Shown: piece by piece, positions 1-9,945 of the stretch
How the letters are laid out: the number at the start of each line of letters is the position of its first letter
Numbering within the stretch: the first letter of the stretch is position 1
Source: Lophium mytilinum
Lineage: Eukaryota; Ascomycota; Dothideomycetes; Mytilinidiales; Mytilinidiaceae
Reading direction: 5' to 3'
Length of the DNA: 64,000 nt
Assembly: GCA_010093605.1 (NCBI GenBank)
Contig: MU004181.1
Coordinates: 1,798,001-1,862,000, forward strand
The notes under the pieces: generated by a model
Told to the model about the DNA's origin: nothing
What the model saw: the letters and a program-made list of their open reading frames with translations, nothing else
Database searches by the model: none
Translations under genes and position numbers: made by a program

Positions 1-74
1 GGGCCTACATGTTACATTCAAATCACTCGAAAAAGTAGAAGAAGAGAATCCACTAATCGCGCCTCCTATATCAG

Positions 75-2536
75 TTTGTTCGGCACACACCAAGCATGCA
101 TTAGAGGCTCTACATCCCAACATTGCCGTCTTCCGCCACCCCGACCATCTACCTGACCGTCAGAATCTCACATCATCTTTCGTTTCATCCCTGCAAAGCA
201 TGAACTTCTCTACTGCATCACTATCGAAGCTGCCCGTGGATAGCTTGAAAGCGATATACGGCATGAATGACGATGCTGTTCTTTACTGGGCCCATCACGA
301 AAAGCTTTGCCTAGTCGATGGACAAATTGCCTTCATGGGCGGTCTAGATCTCTGCTATGGCCGATGGGATACCAATCAACATTCCATTGCCGATGCCCAC
401 CCAGGAAACCTTGACGATATTGTCTTCCCCGGACAAGACTACAACAATGCGAGAATAATGGACTTCCAGGATGTCTATCACTGGCAGAACAACAAATTGG
501 ATAGGACGACAAGCTCTCGAATGGGCTGGTCAGACGTCTCGCTCTCACTTAGCGGCCCAGTAGTTAGGGACTTGCAGACTCATTTCACTCAGCGGTGGAA
601 CTTCATCTACGATGAGAAGTACACAGTCCGAAAAGACGCCAGATATCATAAGTTTCCCGTCACCGGAGATCTCTCAACTGCTGGATATCCACCTTCGCAG
701 CCTTCGAGAGGCATCGATGACGACGAACGTGGACTAGAGTATGGGGAGGAAGGAGATCGCGGATTCTCTGGTGGTCGCGACGGCGCTGAGTCAGGCGGGT
801 TTCGACACAGGTTCCTCGACAAGGTTGGCGAAGGAATGCAACGACTTGATCAGCGATACGGCCAGCACGGCAGCTACCAAGACCAACAAAGCTATCAAGG
901 TGCTCAACAAGGTGGTGTTTCTTGTCAGCTCACCAGAAGCTGTGCTAAGTGGAGTCACGGCGTTGCTGTTGAAGTAAGTACTAAAGCTCATCCGTCACGA
1001 TACAGAACCGTGCTAACATCTACAGCACTCGATCGCCAACGCTTATATTGAGGTTATAAGAAACAGCCAGCACTTCGTTTACATCGAGAATCAGTTCTTC
1101 ATCACCGCCACTGTCGATAACCAGAAACCAATCAAGAACAAAATCGCCGCTGCTATTGTCGAGCGCATCGTTCGTGCAGCAAGAAACGGCGAGAATTACA
1201 AGATGATGGTCATGATACCGGCCATCCCAGCTTTCGCAGGCGATCTGAAGACAGATGAAGCACTGAGCACTCGCGCTATCATGGAGTTCCAGTACGATTC
1301 TATCAACCGGGGTGGACACAGCATCTACGAGAGCATTGCCCGCGAAGGTTTCAACCCCATGGACTACATTCGCTTTTACAATCTACGCAGCTATGACCGT
1401 ATCAACGCTAGCGGTGCCATGCGCGAAGCAGAGAAGCAGAGTGGAGTATCTTACGAGGAGGCCCGTAGTCAGCATGACGTCGCGGTTGGTGGTGTATATG
1501 ACGGTGGAAGTAATCCGGAATATCAAGCCTACCAACCCCCTGGATCCCAGCCCCCACCACCATTACCAGTCTACGAGATGGATGCTGGCTATGGCCAGCC
1601 CCCGGCACCAATTCCCACTGCTGCCTACCAGCAATACCAGCAACAAGGAGCCGCCAAGGTCGGTGGGCCCATGGGAAGTGGTCGCTGGGACTCTGTCAGC
1701 GAATGCTACATGCTCGGCGGCGAAGACATCAGGAACGTGCCTTGGGAAGGCGGCGGAGTGGACGAGATCGACGCTTTCGTCAGCGAAGAACTCTATATAC
1801 ACAGCAAAGTAAGCCTCCCCTCCTGATCTCCCAACCCCTCATCCCGCTAATATCTCCCAAGCTCCTCATCGCTGACGACCGCATCGTAATCTGCGGTTCC
1901 GCCAACCTAAACGACCGTTCTCAGCTCGGTGACCACGACTCCGAAATCGCCCTCATCATTGAAGACCCCGCGCCTCTCGACTCCTACATGGGCGGCCAGC
2001 CCTTCCGCGCCTCTAGATTCGCCTCGTCGCTCCGCCGCCAGCTCTTCCGCAAGCATCTCGGCCTCTTGAAACCCCAGGTCATCGACCAGCCCGACGCGAA
2101 TTTCGAGCCCATCGGCGTGCCGAACGCCTACGACTGGGGCTCGCCCGAAGACATCCAGGTCATCGACCCTATCTCGGAGGATTTCCAGGCAACTTGGAAC
2201 TACCGCGCGAAGACGAACACGGATGCGTTTGCGCGCCTGTTCCACCCGGTGCCGTTTGATGGAGTGAAGAACTGGAAGCAGTATGATGACTACTACGAGC
2301 GCTTTTTCGCACAGGACGCGAAGGAGAAGGAGAAGAAGAAGCCGTCGCTGTATAAGTGGGGGCATGTGGTTGCGGAGGAGTTTTCGCCTGGTGAGCAGGG
2401 GCTGCGGGAGGTGAAGGATGTGTTGAGTACGATTAAGGGAACGTTGGTGGAAATGCCCTTGTTGTTTTTAAAGGAAGAGGATATTGCGAAAGAGGGATTG
2501 GGGCTGAATGCTTTCACAGAGGAAGTGTACACTTGA
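75..2536 (+). CDS. SPO14: Phospholipase D (PLD1/SPO14-type), 5'-truncated by the window edge
   Basis: C-terminal part of a phosphatidylcholine phospholipase D, which makes phosphatidic acid and choline at cell membranes. Exons 75..973, 1026..1808 and 1862..2536 are in phase; introns are 52 and 53 bp with GTAAG donors. Bases 1-74 look like the tail of an intron (ACTAAT branch, TATCAG acceptor), so the PX/PH part lies outside the window. First HKD motif: HEKLCLVDG followed by AFMGGLDLCYGRWD. Second HKD motif: HSK at the end of exon 2 joined to LLIADDRIVICGSANLNDRS, so it exists only after splicing. The regions LEALHPNIAVFRHPDHLPDR and YIENQFFI are typical of the eukaryotic PLD1 family. It converges with the next gene, with 96 bp between stops. 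Identity is secure; use of the yeast name is by homology. Confidence 0.95.
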
Positions 2537-2632
2537 TGCTTTGGCTGATGTTTTGAATATGGCTTTGGAAGTTCTGGGTTGTAAACAACAAATATCATGC
2601 GATTACCAGCGGCTCGAACGTGGCTTTTGTGT

Positions 2633-5494
2633 TCAACTACTGTAATACGGGCTCATCTCCAACAACACGAGAAGCCGATCGATCGTGTTCTCCTCACTCG
2701 TCCCTTTCCCTTTCCCGTACCCCCGTTTTCCGGCCAGTCCTCTGCACACACTGATGAAGACTCGGACTTTCCCCTTGAAGAGGGCGTACAGGTCCTCAGG
2801 ACTTGCTTCGCTCTTCTGCTGCTTCCCGTCCTTCGACGATGCAATAGATCTGTCATCAATCTGCAACTTTGAAAACGACAGGATCGCATCGAACGTATCT
2901 TCTAGCAGCGTCAAAACCTGTTTCTGCCTCCGCCTCAACAATAACGAGAACATGATCCGATCCAAACACTGGTCATGAGCCTTCTTCAGGCTCTCAAGGC
3001 CCTCCCTTACGAGAACGCCCATAATGCCCGCTTTGTCTTCTTTCGCCAACCGTGCTTCGACTGAATCAAGGAAGTCCTCAAATGCGGCCCAGTGATCGCT
3101 AATCCCTGTCTGGAAAATGTAAGAGCTCACCGCCGAAACAAAATGATGTGCCTCATGTCTGAATCGTCGAGATGCAGGAGTTGTGTACGTGCGTGGGAGA
3201 TGCGAGACCACGAACATCATGCGGGTAAGTCGAAGGAGGAACTTAAAGATGAGGTCGTATTTCTCCAGCGAAGCGGATGTGATGACGAGATGAAGAGGGG
3301 AGGGAGGAATGTATTGTAGGCGGAGAAAGTCGAGCGCGTAGAGGGATTGTGGGTCCATGATCTTTTCCATTTCGGATTCGGGAAGAGTTCGGATTGCGAA
3401 ATTGAGCTGTCCGGGAAGCTCTTCGCGGTCGTTCTTCAGCCGGTAGTCTGGCTTCGATTTGTGTTTGATAGAGGATAGGTAGAGATGGGAAGAGTGGAAG
3501 CTTTCACTTAATACACCCATCAAAGCGAGCCTTAGTTCTGAGCTTGCAGGTGGCCATGTTGTGCGGGAACCTAATTTGAGACCCATGTGAACGCCACTGC
3601 GAACGGTACCCTTCTGGCGTTCCGCTGCTTCTAATTCAGGGCTGAACAGAGCGGAGGAAAGACGGGACAAGAATACGCCGTCGCCCAGTAAATGATACTG
3701 TCGTTGAAGAGAGAAATGTAGGCGAAGTTGATGTGATCGGAAAAACAGTCGGAGAGTAGTAGCGTTGACCATACGCGCTTGGGCAGCTAAGATTGGAATG
3801 AAGGAGAGGTACGGGGTCAACGACAGCGGAGGTGCAAAGTCCGAATCATTCAGGCTTTCAATCCGAGATTTCGGTGATATCGCTTTCAATACTAGCTCCT
3901 GAAGTTCGTCTGATAATGTACTTAGATCCTGCGTAGGAACTGCGTCGAATGCCTGAGCAGACTCTACAAGGTAGTCTTCGAAATTTTGACTCGGTCCCTC
4001 ATCTGATGCTCGATGATCGCTGGTGTCAGCCTCTAGATGCGTTGCAAAGGCATCTGGAGCCCTTCTGAGTTCCTGAATAGCACTCATGACTTCCATCTCG
4101 TACACCTTGGCCTTCTCGGACACTAGCTCGAGATCTGCCCACGAAAACTTCCACTCCAGATTTGGAGCTTTAATGTTGAACTTTCCGGGTATAGTTAGTG
4201 GATGTTCCGGATGATGTGATTTCAAGAAACGAAGACTGTGCCCGGTCTCGAAAATTGCTCCTCCATCTTCATCCGTAATGAAATCGGGCATCATTTCAGA
4301 GTTGTAAACGAACTCGGGTACCTCAGAGTCTGCTGTACCGTCCGCAATTTCAACGAAGGTTTTTCTCTCTGCACTAAAGCTAGTGACAAGTTCTGCGTGA
4401 GTCCCTGTCCATTCCCCGACTAGTTCAAGAAATGGATGAGCCACAGTAGAGAGGATCCGGGCTGCAATATGACGGACCCCATCGTCTCCTTGATCTGAGG
4501 ACTGTATTCTATGGTACAACATCGACACCACCTCTTCATTCGTCTGAGCAGGTTTTATCGTATCTACCATGCTTTTGAGATGCATCAGTATTTCTTGTGG
4601 CTTTTCGAACACCTGCTGCAGCTGCAGCATAGATTCGATTTTATGTGATTGCTCCCCAAGATAGGTCTCGAACGTCGTAAGTATAGTCGAAACCGCATTC
4701 GCCAAAGCTACTCGTGCAGGAAGAGCATCACTGGACGTGTAGGTATGTTCCATGAAAGACCTTAGCTGTCGAAAAGTGGTACCGTTGGTCAAGAAGCGTC
4801 TTATAAAGTTTTGAGATGAAATGAGACTACAGCCGGGTATTCGACCATCTCCGAGAGCTTGAATACAGCGATTGGGGTCCTCTCCAAAGGTGAACAAGAC
4901 TGAAGACCGGCCGAGTCCTAGATTCACTAAAGATTTGAGAAGTACATTAGGTTTTACGACTCTTCCAGCACCTTTACGCCCTCCATCTTCCTGTGGCAGC
5001 TCCTGAAGCGCTGCATCGAACGCATCTGTGCTGGACTCGGAAATATAAGCCGAACGAGGCTCAGAGCGTTCAGGGTTCTCAAAGGATTCCCATGTATAGA
5101 AAGCAATATCCTTGTCCGCGGGTCCCAAATCGAATGCAATCTTCCATATATCCTCTTCCTCCTCTTGGAGCTCGGTATCAGGTTGGGTTGTAGACTCATC
5201 GGGTATACTGGGGTCTGGGAGGGGCCCAAACTGGAAGGTCTCTAAATCTGGAAGACGAAGAGCTTGATCGAGGGTCCCCTTGGGCGCATATGGGTTTTCT
5301 AGCTGCAAAGTCGGAACTGTTATGCGATTAGTTATTTCACGACGCGTGGTTGAAAAGGACGCGACAAACGCACTGTCCAATGCTATGGCCGAAAACAACG
5401 AGGACTCGTAGGTCGACTCCTTCTCGAAATACGCGGAGGGCCTCCAGAGGTTGACAGATGTGAAGACATCCTCCAGCTCGTGGTGGGCGTCCAT
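2633..5494 (-). CDS. Gamma-tubulin complex component (GCP6-like, Spc97/Spc98 family)
   Basis: Intronless, about 953 aa. The family nucleates microtubules at spindle pole bodies as part of the gamma-tubulin ring complex. The N-terminal phrase VNLWRPSAYF and the C-terminal run LYALDFLRLQYIPPSPLHLV, followed by YDLIFKFLLRLTRMMF, match the GCP N- and C-terminal domains. An in-frame ATG at 5569 would add 25 residues; I chose 5494 because similarity-type sequence begins there (MDAHHELEDVF) and the extension would run into the divergent Eaf7 promoter. Assignment to GCP6 rather than GCP5 rests on the N-terminal form and size and is less certain than membership of the family. Confidence 0.85.
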   Translation of the reverse strand: MDAHHELEDVFTSVNLWRPSAYFEKESTYESSLFSAIALDSAFVASFSTTRREITNRITVPTLQLENPYAPKGTLDQALRLPDLETFQFGPLPDPSIPDESTTQPDTELQEEEEDIWKIAFDLGPADKDIAFYTWESFENPERSEPRSAYISESSTDAFDAALQELPQEDGGRKGAGRVVKPNVLLKSLVNLGLGRSSVLFTFGEDPNRCIQALGDGRIPGCSLISSQNFIRRFLTNGTTFRQLRSFMEHTYTSSDALPARVALANAVSTILTTFETYLGEQSHKIESMLQLQQVFEKPQEILMHLKSMVDTIKPAQTNEEVVSMLYHRIQSSDQGDDGVRHIAARILSTVAHPFLELVGEWTGTHAELVTSFSAERKTFVEIADGTADSEVPEFVYNSEMMPDFITDEDGGAIFETGHSLRFLKSHHPEHPLTIPGKFNIKAPNLEWKFSWADLELVSEKAKVYEMEVMSAIQELRRAPDAFATHLEADTSDHRASDEGPSQNFEDYLVESAQAFDAVPTQDLSTLSDELQELVLKAISPKSRIESLNDSDFAPPLSLTPYLSFIPILAAQARMVNATTLRLFFRSHQLRLHFSLQRQYHLLGDGVFLSRLSSALFSPELEAAERQKGTVRSGVHMGLKLGSRTTWPPASSELRLALMGVLSESFHSSHLYLSSIKHKSKPDYRLKNDREELPGQLNFAIRTLPESEMEKIMDPQSLYALDFLRLQYIPPSPLHLVITSASLEKYDLIFKFLLRLTRMMFVVSHLPRTYTTPASRRFRHEAHHFVSAVSSYIFQTGISDHWAAFEDFLDSVEARLAKEDKAGIMGVLVREGLESLKKAHDQCLDRIMFSLLLRRRQKQVLTLLEDTFDAILSFSKLQIDDRSIASSKDGKQQKSEASPEDLYALFKGKVRVFISVCRGLAGKRGYGKGKGTSEENTIDRLLVLLEMSPYYSS

Positions 5495-5691
5495 GGCATG
5501 TTGTGTGGTGTTGAGTTTGAAAGACGTCCCCTGTTCCCCACTTCCTCGACACCAGGAACGCGATGACATTTATGCACACTTATCTCAGCCCTACGCTCCA
5601 CCTCACTCCCGCATCCAACCACACCACCTCCACTGTTCACCAAGAATCCACGACTATACAATCGGTACTGCCTCTTCAGTCTCTATCCACA
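5495..5691. promoter_or_regulatory. Short bidirectional promoter between GCP-like gene and EAF7
   Basis: About 197 bp separate the two divergent start codons. It must carry both promoters. The plus side is rich in C/A (CACCTCACTCCC, CACCACCTCCAC), as is usual for fungal 5' leaders. No individual site is claimed. Confidence 0.5.
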
Positions 5692-6643
5692 ATGCCTCCC
5701 CGAAAACGCGCCAAAGTCAGCGCCGCATCCACTCCCCTCGCCGAATCTCAACCCAAGACCCCCGTAGAGAGCGGACCAACGGCCGCATCGCAAGACCGCT
5801 CCCCCCAAAACGAGAACCTCCTAAACGACCCATGGACAGACGGGCAAGAAACCCAGCTGTTCAAGAGCATGATCAGATGGAAACCCACCGGTATGCCCAA
5901 CAATCCCCATCAATCCCAGCTCGCGGCCAAACCCGTATTCACCGTTGAACAAAACTGATATATGTTTGTTCGTTTGTATAGGGATACACAAACATTTCCG
6001 CATGCTCAGCATCCACAACTCCCTCTCCACCCACGGCTTCGCATCCCCCAACGCACCCCATACGCGCATCCCAGGCATCTGGACCAAGCTACACACGCTC
6101 TACGACCTCGCCGCCCTCGACGAGCGCGAGAACGCGCATACCTTCAACACATACCGAGACAGTCCTGATGGCGCTGAGGAACCGCTCCCGTTCTTTAAGC
6201 TTCCCGAGGATGAATTCGGGGAAGAGATGTGGGGTCGGAGGTTTGCGGGCCCCGACGACGAGGGCGCTGAGTCGCCCCCCGAATTTCTACCGATCGAGGA
6301 GGATAAGAAGCTGTACCGGCCCGGCATAGGGCTTCTGAGTGATTTACATGATTCCGTAAGGGATCGAGAGAAAGAGGAGAGTCACGCAAGCCCGTCGACG
6401 CGGCCGAGGGCGGGTACGAGAGGTGGGAGGGGCGCGGCGAAGGGCAGGGCGGCGAAGGTGGTGCAGGTGGCAAAGAGTACAAAGGCGCAGAGTGCGGTGT
6501 CGGAGAGTGCAGAGGATGAAGAGGAGGAAGAGGAGAGTAGTGAGGAGGCTAGCGAAGAGTCAGAGTCGGAGGAGGCGGCGCCAACGAAGGGGGCGAGGGG
6601 CGGACGGAGAGGAAGACCGAGTAGGAGGGGGAGGAAACGATGA
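5692..6643 (+). CDS. EAF7: Eaf7/MRGBP-like subunit of the NuA4 histone acetyltransferase
   Basis: CT20-family chromatin protein. Exons 5692..5890 and 5982..6643 (intron 91 bp, phase 1, acceptor TATAG) give 286 aa. The start is the first ATG that gives a basic N-terminus (MPPRKRAKV). The Eaf7 core spans the intron: WTDGQETQLFKSMIRWKPTG joins IHKHFRMLSI, then HTRIPGIWTKL and LYDLAALDERE. The C-terminal third is an acidic E/S tract followed by RG/RR-rich basic sequence (GGRRGRPSRRGRKR), fitting a nuclear, nucleic-acid-associated tail. Eaf7 works with Eaf3 and Eaf5 in NuA4; that role is known for the family and not shown here. Confidence 0.93.
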
Positions 6644-6914
6644 GGAAATATAGAGATCTCCCTGCTTGTTTTTGTGGGTGGTGTTTTTGCGAGTCCTATA
6701 TACCCATATGCTTTTCTTGGAGAGCAAGAGCTGCCTTCTTGGAATAGGGCCTGATTTCACAACACGTATGAAGCTCATGACTCAAAGATTCTTGGTTCAA
6801 GCAGTACATTAGCCTCATTTTCCATCATACTCAGAAAAATGCTGAATCACTTCTTAACAGCCGATTTCGAACTCCCGAGTTCCGTCTCCCACAAACTCAG
6901 TAACAACGCCATAG

Positions 6915-7526
6915 TCACTGTCCATCCTCATCGCAGTCAGAGTCCCTATCAATAAAGAATATACCACCCTCATGGCTCCATCCTTTCTCATCCTGAGATT
7001 GAGAGCCGGAACACCCAATCTGGGGGTTTGCTTCCTTCTCTTGTGTACTAGGCAGAGGTTTGGCGGTCAATTCTACATGTTGGAAGACCAGCGAAGGAAG
7101 GGACGGTGCGACAGCTCCACCACCCGCAGTCTTGAGTCCTGACGAGACTTTGCGTGGTCCAGCACCCTTCCCAGACAGCGCTGATGGGGCTTCGTCTTCT
7201 TCGGGCTTGTCGAGACGGCTAGAAGAGCACAAACTGTCAACGGCTTTAGAAAGTGTGACTCTTCCAGGATATCTGGACGCTCGTGCTTGGTTGCTGGGAT
7301 GGCTCGTAGGGAGACTCAAACGGGTTTTGAGCAATGGCGCGTGGAAGCGGTCCTTCAGAGTTCTGGCTGCGGTTTGTTCGTTGTTGACGGACTCTGTGTG
7401 GATCTCGGGTATTTTGCTCGAGGAGCCCGCAATGCTTAGGTTCTCTTTGTGGGCTGAGGAGGGGCCATGAGAGGTCAACTTCTGGGATGGCTGTCCGTCA
7501 GCTTTCGGGGATGCGTGTTGAGGCAT
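6915..7526 (-). CDS. Unknown small protein A of a tandem three-gene family
   Basis: No recognised family. The open frame extends upstream only through non-ATG triplets; the first ATG after the TATA-like box is 7526, giving 203 aa starting MPQHASP. The protein is Ser/Pro/Lys-rich, probably disordered, without signal peptide or membrane segment, and ends in an acidic stretch (DRDSDCDEDGQ). It shares with the next two genes the start pattern MxQxA(S/T)P and the block GSSSKIPEI, and the DNA around that block is similar in all three. A possible 3' intron (GTATAT donor in GGTGGTATATTC, CTGAC branch, ACAG acceptor) would change the last residues; I could not decide. Low confidence in function, fair confidence that it is expressed. 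Confidence 0.5.
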   Translation of the reverse strand: MPQHASPKADGQPSQKLTSHGPSSAHKENLSIAGSSSKIPEIHTESVNNEQTAARTLKDRFHAPLLKTRLSLPTSHPSNQARASRYPGRVTLSKAVDSLCSSSRLDKPEEDEAPSALSGKGAGPRKVSSGLKTAGGGAVAPSLPSLVFQHVELTAKPLPSTQEKEANPQIGCSGSQSQDEKGWSHEGGIFFIDRDSDCDEDGQ

Positions 7527-7672
7527 CTTGATGATTTGAGAGTGATAGAAACCACGAATGGTCTGATTCTGATTGGGAAATATGTGGAGAGCGTTGTTTG
7601 GAGAAGAAGAAGTGTTGGTCGGTATTTGCTTAGGGTTTGGTGAAGGGATGTATAAAGAGAGGGCAGGTCTTT

Positions 7673-7702
7673 GAATATATGATGGGAGGACGCAGTGACT
7701 CA
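7673..7702 (-). promoter_or_regulatory. TGAGTCA motif plus TATA-like box upstream of gene A
   Basis: TGACTCA (plus strand) lies at 7696-7702, and an ATATATTC box (minus strand) at 7673-7680. The same order, with a similar GGGA(A/G)-containing spacer, recurs before genes B and C. TGA(G/C)TCA is the known core of AP-1/Gcn4-type bZIP factors; its use here is inferred. Confidence 0.5.
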
Positions 7703-8167
7703 AGGTTCAGAGTTTCCAACGTATGATCATCGAGCCTCTGACAAGAAATAGATTCAGAACGGAGAAAACAGAGTCACTACGATCGGTGGTTGAAAGATGA
7801 CTTTTTAGGGTTTGACGAGTGTCTTAGTCCACACCATTGCCGCGATACGTACTGTAAACTATACGAAGAGAGCCCCAAGTAGATGCTAGCTGAAAGCTTC
7901 AGTATCCACCTGACATCGTCGCCTTTACAAGAGACCGTATCTCATATACACTCCCACTCGCAAGTACTGTGAGAAGTTTATAAATTTGTATTATAATATA
8001 AACAAGATAAGAAAGCACATATTTCTACACCACCCCCATGAGCCGCAGTAACATATTTACGTAGCTCTTCCATATAGAGCTCAAGGTCACCGGATGAATC
8101 TGCCTATTTTCATTTCCATACAGGCCTACAACTCTCCCCCTCACGTCCTCCTTCACTTTAGGATTTT
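7703..8167. other. Intergenic: upstream of gene A, 3' flank of gene B
   Basis: AT-rich stretch around 7980-8010 (TTTATAAATTTGTATTATAATATAAAC) is suitable as the transcript end of gene B on the minus strand. No coding frame supported. Confidence 0.4.
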
Positions 8168-8712
8168 CTAAGGCCATCTTTCGTCTCCTTTGAAATCATC
8201 TCGGCGGCGCCAGATGTGCTCTCGCCTTTTTATCCACCTTGCCAATAGTCCTCGCCAATGGCTCTTGTCAACCATATAGAGTTCATAGCATTCGGACTTA
8301 AGGATTAGCGGCACTTCTAGACTCTCGTAGTCGCTGGTTGTGTTAGGGAGGAGTGCTGTAGGCGTGTCAGGCAGGTGTACCTAGGTATATATCCTTACCT
8401 TCCTCCAGACTTCTCACTCTCATTTACGTCTCTATTGAACTCAGCAAGTACATCGTCTACAAGTTGTCTTGTTCTGCGACATGTTGCTTCGGCGGCGTGG
8501 AAGTTGAAGTCCTTGACAGGTTCTTGATCGCCGTTCGGGTGTTGAAGGATGATCTCAGGTATCTTCATCGACGATGCCGAACCATTGGGGGCTGTTTGGT
8601 CTTTCGAGCGCATACTGAAAGATCCTGGGCGGCAGGAAGCACCTTCCCTGAGTTGAGGCGCCGAACAGACCTCGTGGTTTTCGAGCCGTCGAGGAGTAGC
8701 GCTTTGATCCAT
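8168..8712 (-). CDS. Unknown small protein B of the tandem family, two exons
   Basis: No recognised family. Exon 1 is 8399..8712 and exon 2 is 8168..8333. The intron (65 bp) has a GTAAGG donor, a CCTAAC branch and an ACCAG acceptor; without splicing the frame stops at once. Exon 2 is open for 55 codons and encodes SDYESLEVPLILKSECYEL followed by a Trp/Arg-rich basic segment (WRGLLARWIKRREHIWRRR). A closer acceptor (CTACAG, 43-bp intron) would end the protein after four residues and is less likely. Start: an in-frame ATG at 8757 (MDDIIPLF) is first in the leader, but MDQSATP at 8712 aligns with MPQHASP of gene A, so I prefer it. Shared block: NGSASSMKIPEI. Function unknown. Confidence 0.5.
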
Positions 8713-8847
8713 GTTGGGTTTTCGGTGGTAGATGAAGAGAGGGATGATATCGTCCATATAGGTACTAGGAAGAATGGCTTCAGTGGTAATAAAGACGAGT
8801 ATTGAGTCTGCTTGGGGTTTGTTGAAGGCTGTAGAAGCAGTGCAAGG

Positions 8848-8882
8848 TATTTATGCTAAAATGGGAAGCCCGAAGTGACTCA
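8848..8882 (-). promoter_or_regulatory. TGAGTCA motif plus TATA-like box upstream of gene B
   Basis: TGACTCA (plus strand) at 8876-8882, and ATAAATA read on the minus strand at 8848-8854, 21 nt apart. The intervening ATGGGAAGCCCGAAG resembles the spacer before gene A (ATGGGAGGACGCAG). Confidence 0.5.
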
Positions 8883-9293
8883 AGCAATTGCGAGTCTTGA
8901 AGAAGTGGTCATTGACATGAACACTGCGGGAGTCTTCGAAGAAAGGTAGAGTCAACATGATCAAAAGGGAGTAATCTAAATAGAAAATGGTTTGATTACA
9001 TGAAAGTAGGAGAACGCGTGTCACGCACTTTCAAAAGGTGCCCCAAATTGCTGCCCGCCAAACAATACAATTTCCACGTGACAGCCGCGCTTCACAAGCA
9101 GTCTAATTGCTCACAAAATCCCATATACAAATCGACAGAAACAAACAACACATGAAACACATTCTGTCAAAACAAGAAAGCATTCTCCCTAAAGTGATCT
9201 TGAGACCCACCGCGCTGACCCCATCCCCAGCTCTTCCATGTCAGACTCCTAAGCAATATCCTTTCCGCTCAGAACTTTCTCTTAAACGTCGTC
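8883..9293. other. Intergenic between genes B and C
   Basis: Nothing recognised. It holds the far upstream region of B and the 3' flank of C. If C splices (GTGAGA donor at its apparent stop) a second exon could lie here, but two different acceptors give open frames and I could not choose. Confidence 0.3.
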
Positions 9294-9563
9294 TCACATG
9301 TCAGGCCTCTGTTTCTCTGCATCTCGATCCACGACGGCTTCAGACTCGCAAGTGCTGTCGTCTTTCTGCTTCTTCAAGAAGCCCGAGTTCTCGAGTGACT
9401 GTGCTTTGCTAACTGCGAGTGCCATGATGGAAGCGGCCTTGAACCTTGAGATTCCGGCTTTTTTGATCGAGGAGTTGTTTGAGGGCACATTTTCGCTAGC
9501 GTTTCCCTCGTCATCCACGTGCGAGATACGAATCTCGGAGGTGCTGCTTGACGAGCCCGACAT
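9294..9563 (-). CDS. Third member C of the tandem family; conserved start codon lost
   Basis: The first ATG downstream of the TATA box is at 9563 and gives 89 aa (MSGSSSSTSEIRISHVDDEG, then a basic and Glu-rich C-terminus). Yet similarity to gene B continues upstream of that ATG in the same frame: HRSESFASQSK against CRPGSFSMRSK, and APKDHDVS against TPRRLENHEVCS. At the position matching the ATG of gene B (about 9690) C has AAA/AAG. So C is either a shortened gene, a gene starting at a near-cognate codon, or a decaying copy. The whole leader back to the TATA box is free of ATG. Function unknown. Confidence 0.4.
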   Translation of the reverse strand: MSGSSSSTSEIRISHVDDEGNASENVPSNNSSIKKAGISRFKAASIMALAVSKAQSLENSGFLKKQKDDSTCESEAVVDRDAEKQRPDM

Positions 9564-9846
9564 GTTGATCTTCGACTGACTGGCGAAAGATTCTGAGCGG
9601 TGGTAAGGTTGTTCGTCAGGTCGATGTTCTTCAGACACGTCGTGGTCTTTTGGGGCGTCGAGACCTGTTGCTTCGTTCTTTGTTGGCTTTGTGGAGAGAG
9701 ATAAAGATGATGAATAATATGGTTGGTATGGGTATGTGAAGGGTTGATCGTAGTTTGCTGAGGTGTGAAATCGTGTTTGCTTTGAGATTTGCTTTAGGAG
9801 TTGCTTTGAGGTTTGTTGTAGATGTACAGGTGTGGAATGAACGTTC

Positions 9847-9879
9847 TTTATACTTTGGTAGGGAAAACTAAATGACTCA
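9847..9879 (-). promoter_or_regulatory. TGAGTCA motif plus TATA box upstream of gene C
   Basis: TGACTCA (plus strand) at 9873-9879, and TATAAA on the minus strand at 9847-9852, 20 nt apart, with a spacer GTAGGGAAAACTAAA. This is the clearest TATA of the three. Confidence 0.5.
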
Positions 9880-9945
9880 AAGAAGTTGGGAATTATGCGC
9901 GTGCGGTCGTGAAACTTAAGGGCTCGAAACGACTCCGCAAGAACC

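Noticed and set aside
333-548. Short minus-strand frame inside phospholipase D
   Set aside because: Antisense shadow of a well-supported exon; no splice or family signal.
741-977. Plus frame with a hydrophobic Val/Ala/Leu-rich product inside phospholipase D
   Set aside because: It is another frame of exon 1; the PLD reading continues through it with conserved motifs.
9298-9579. Plus-strand frame opposite gene C (93 codons from ATG)
   Set aside because: The TATA box, TGAGTCA element and family similarity are all on the minus strand.
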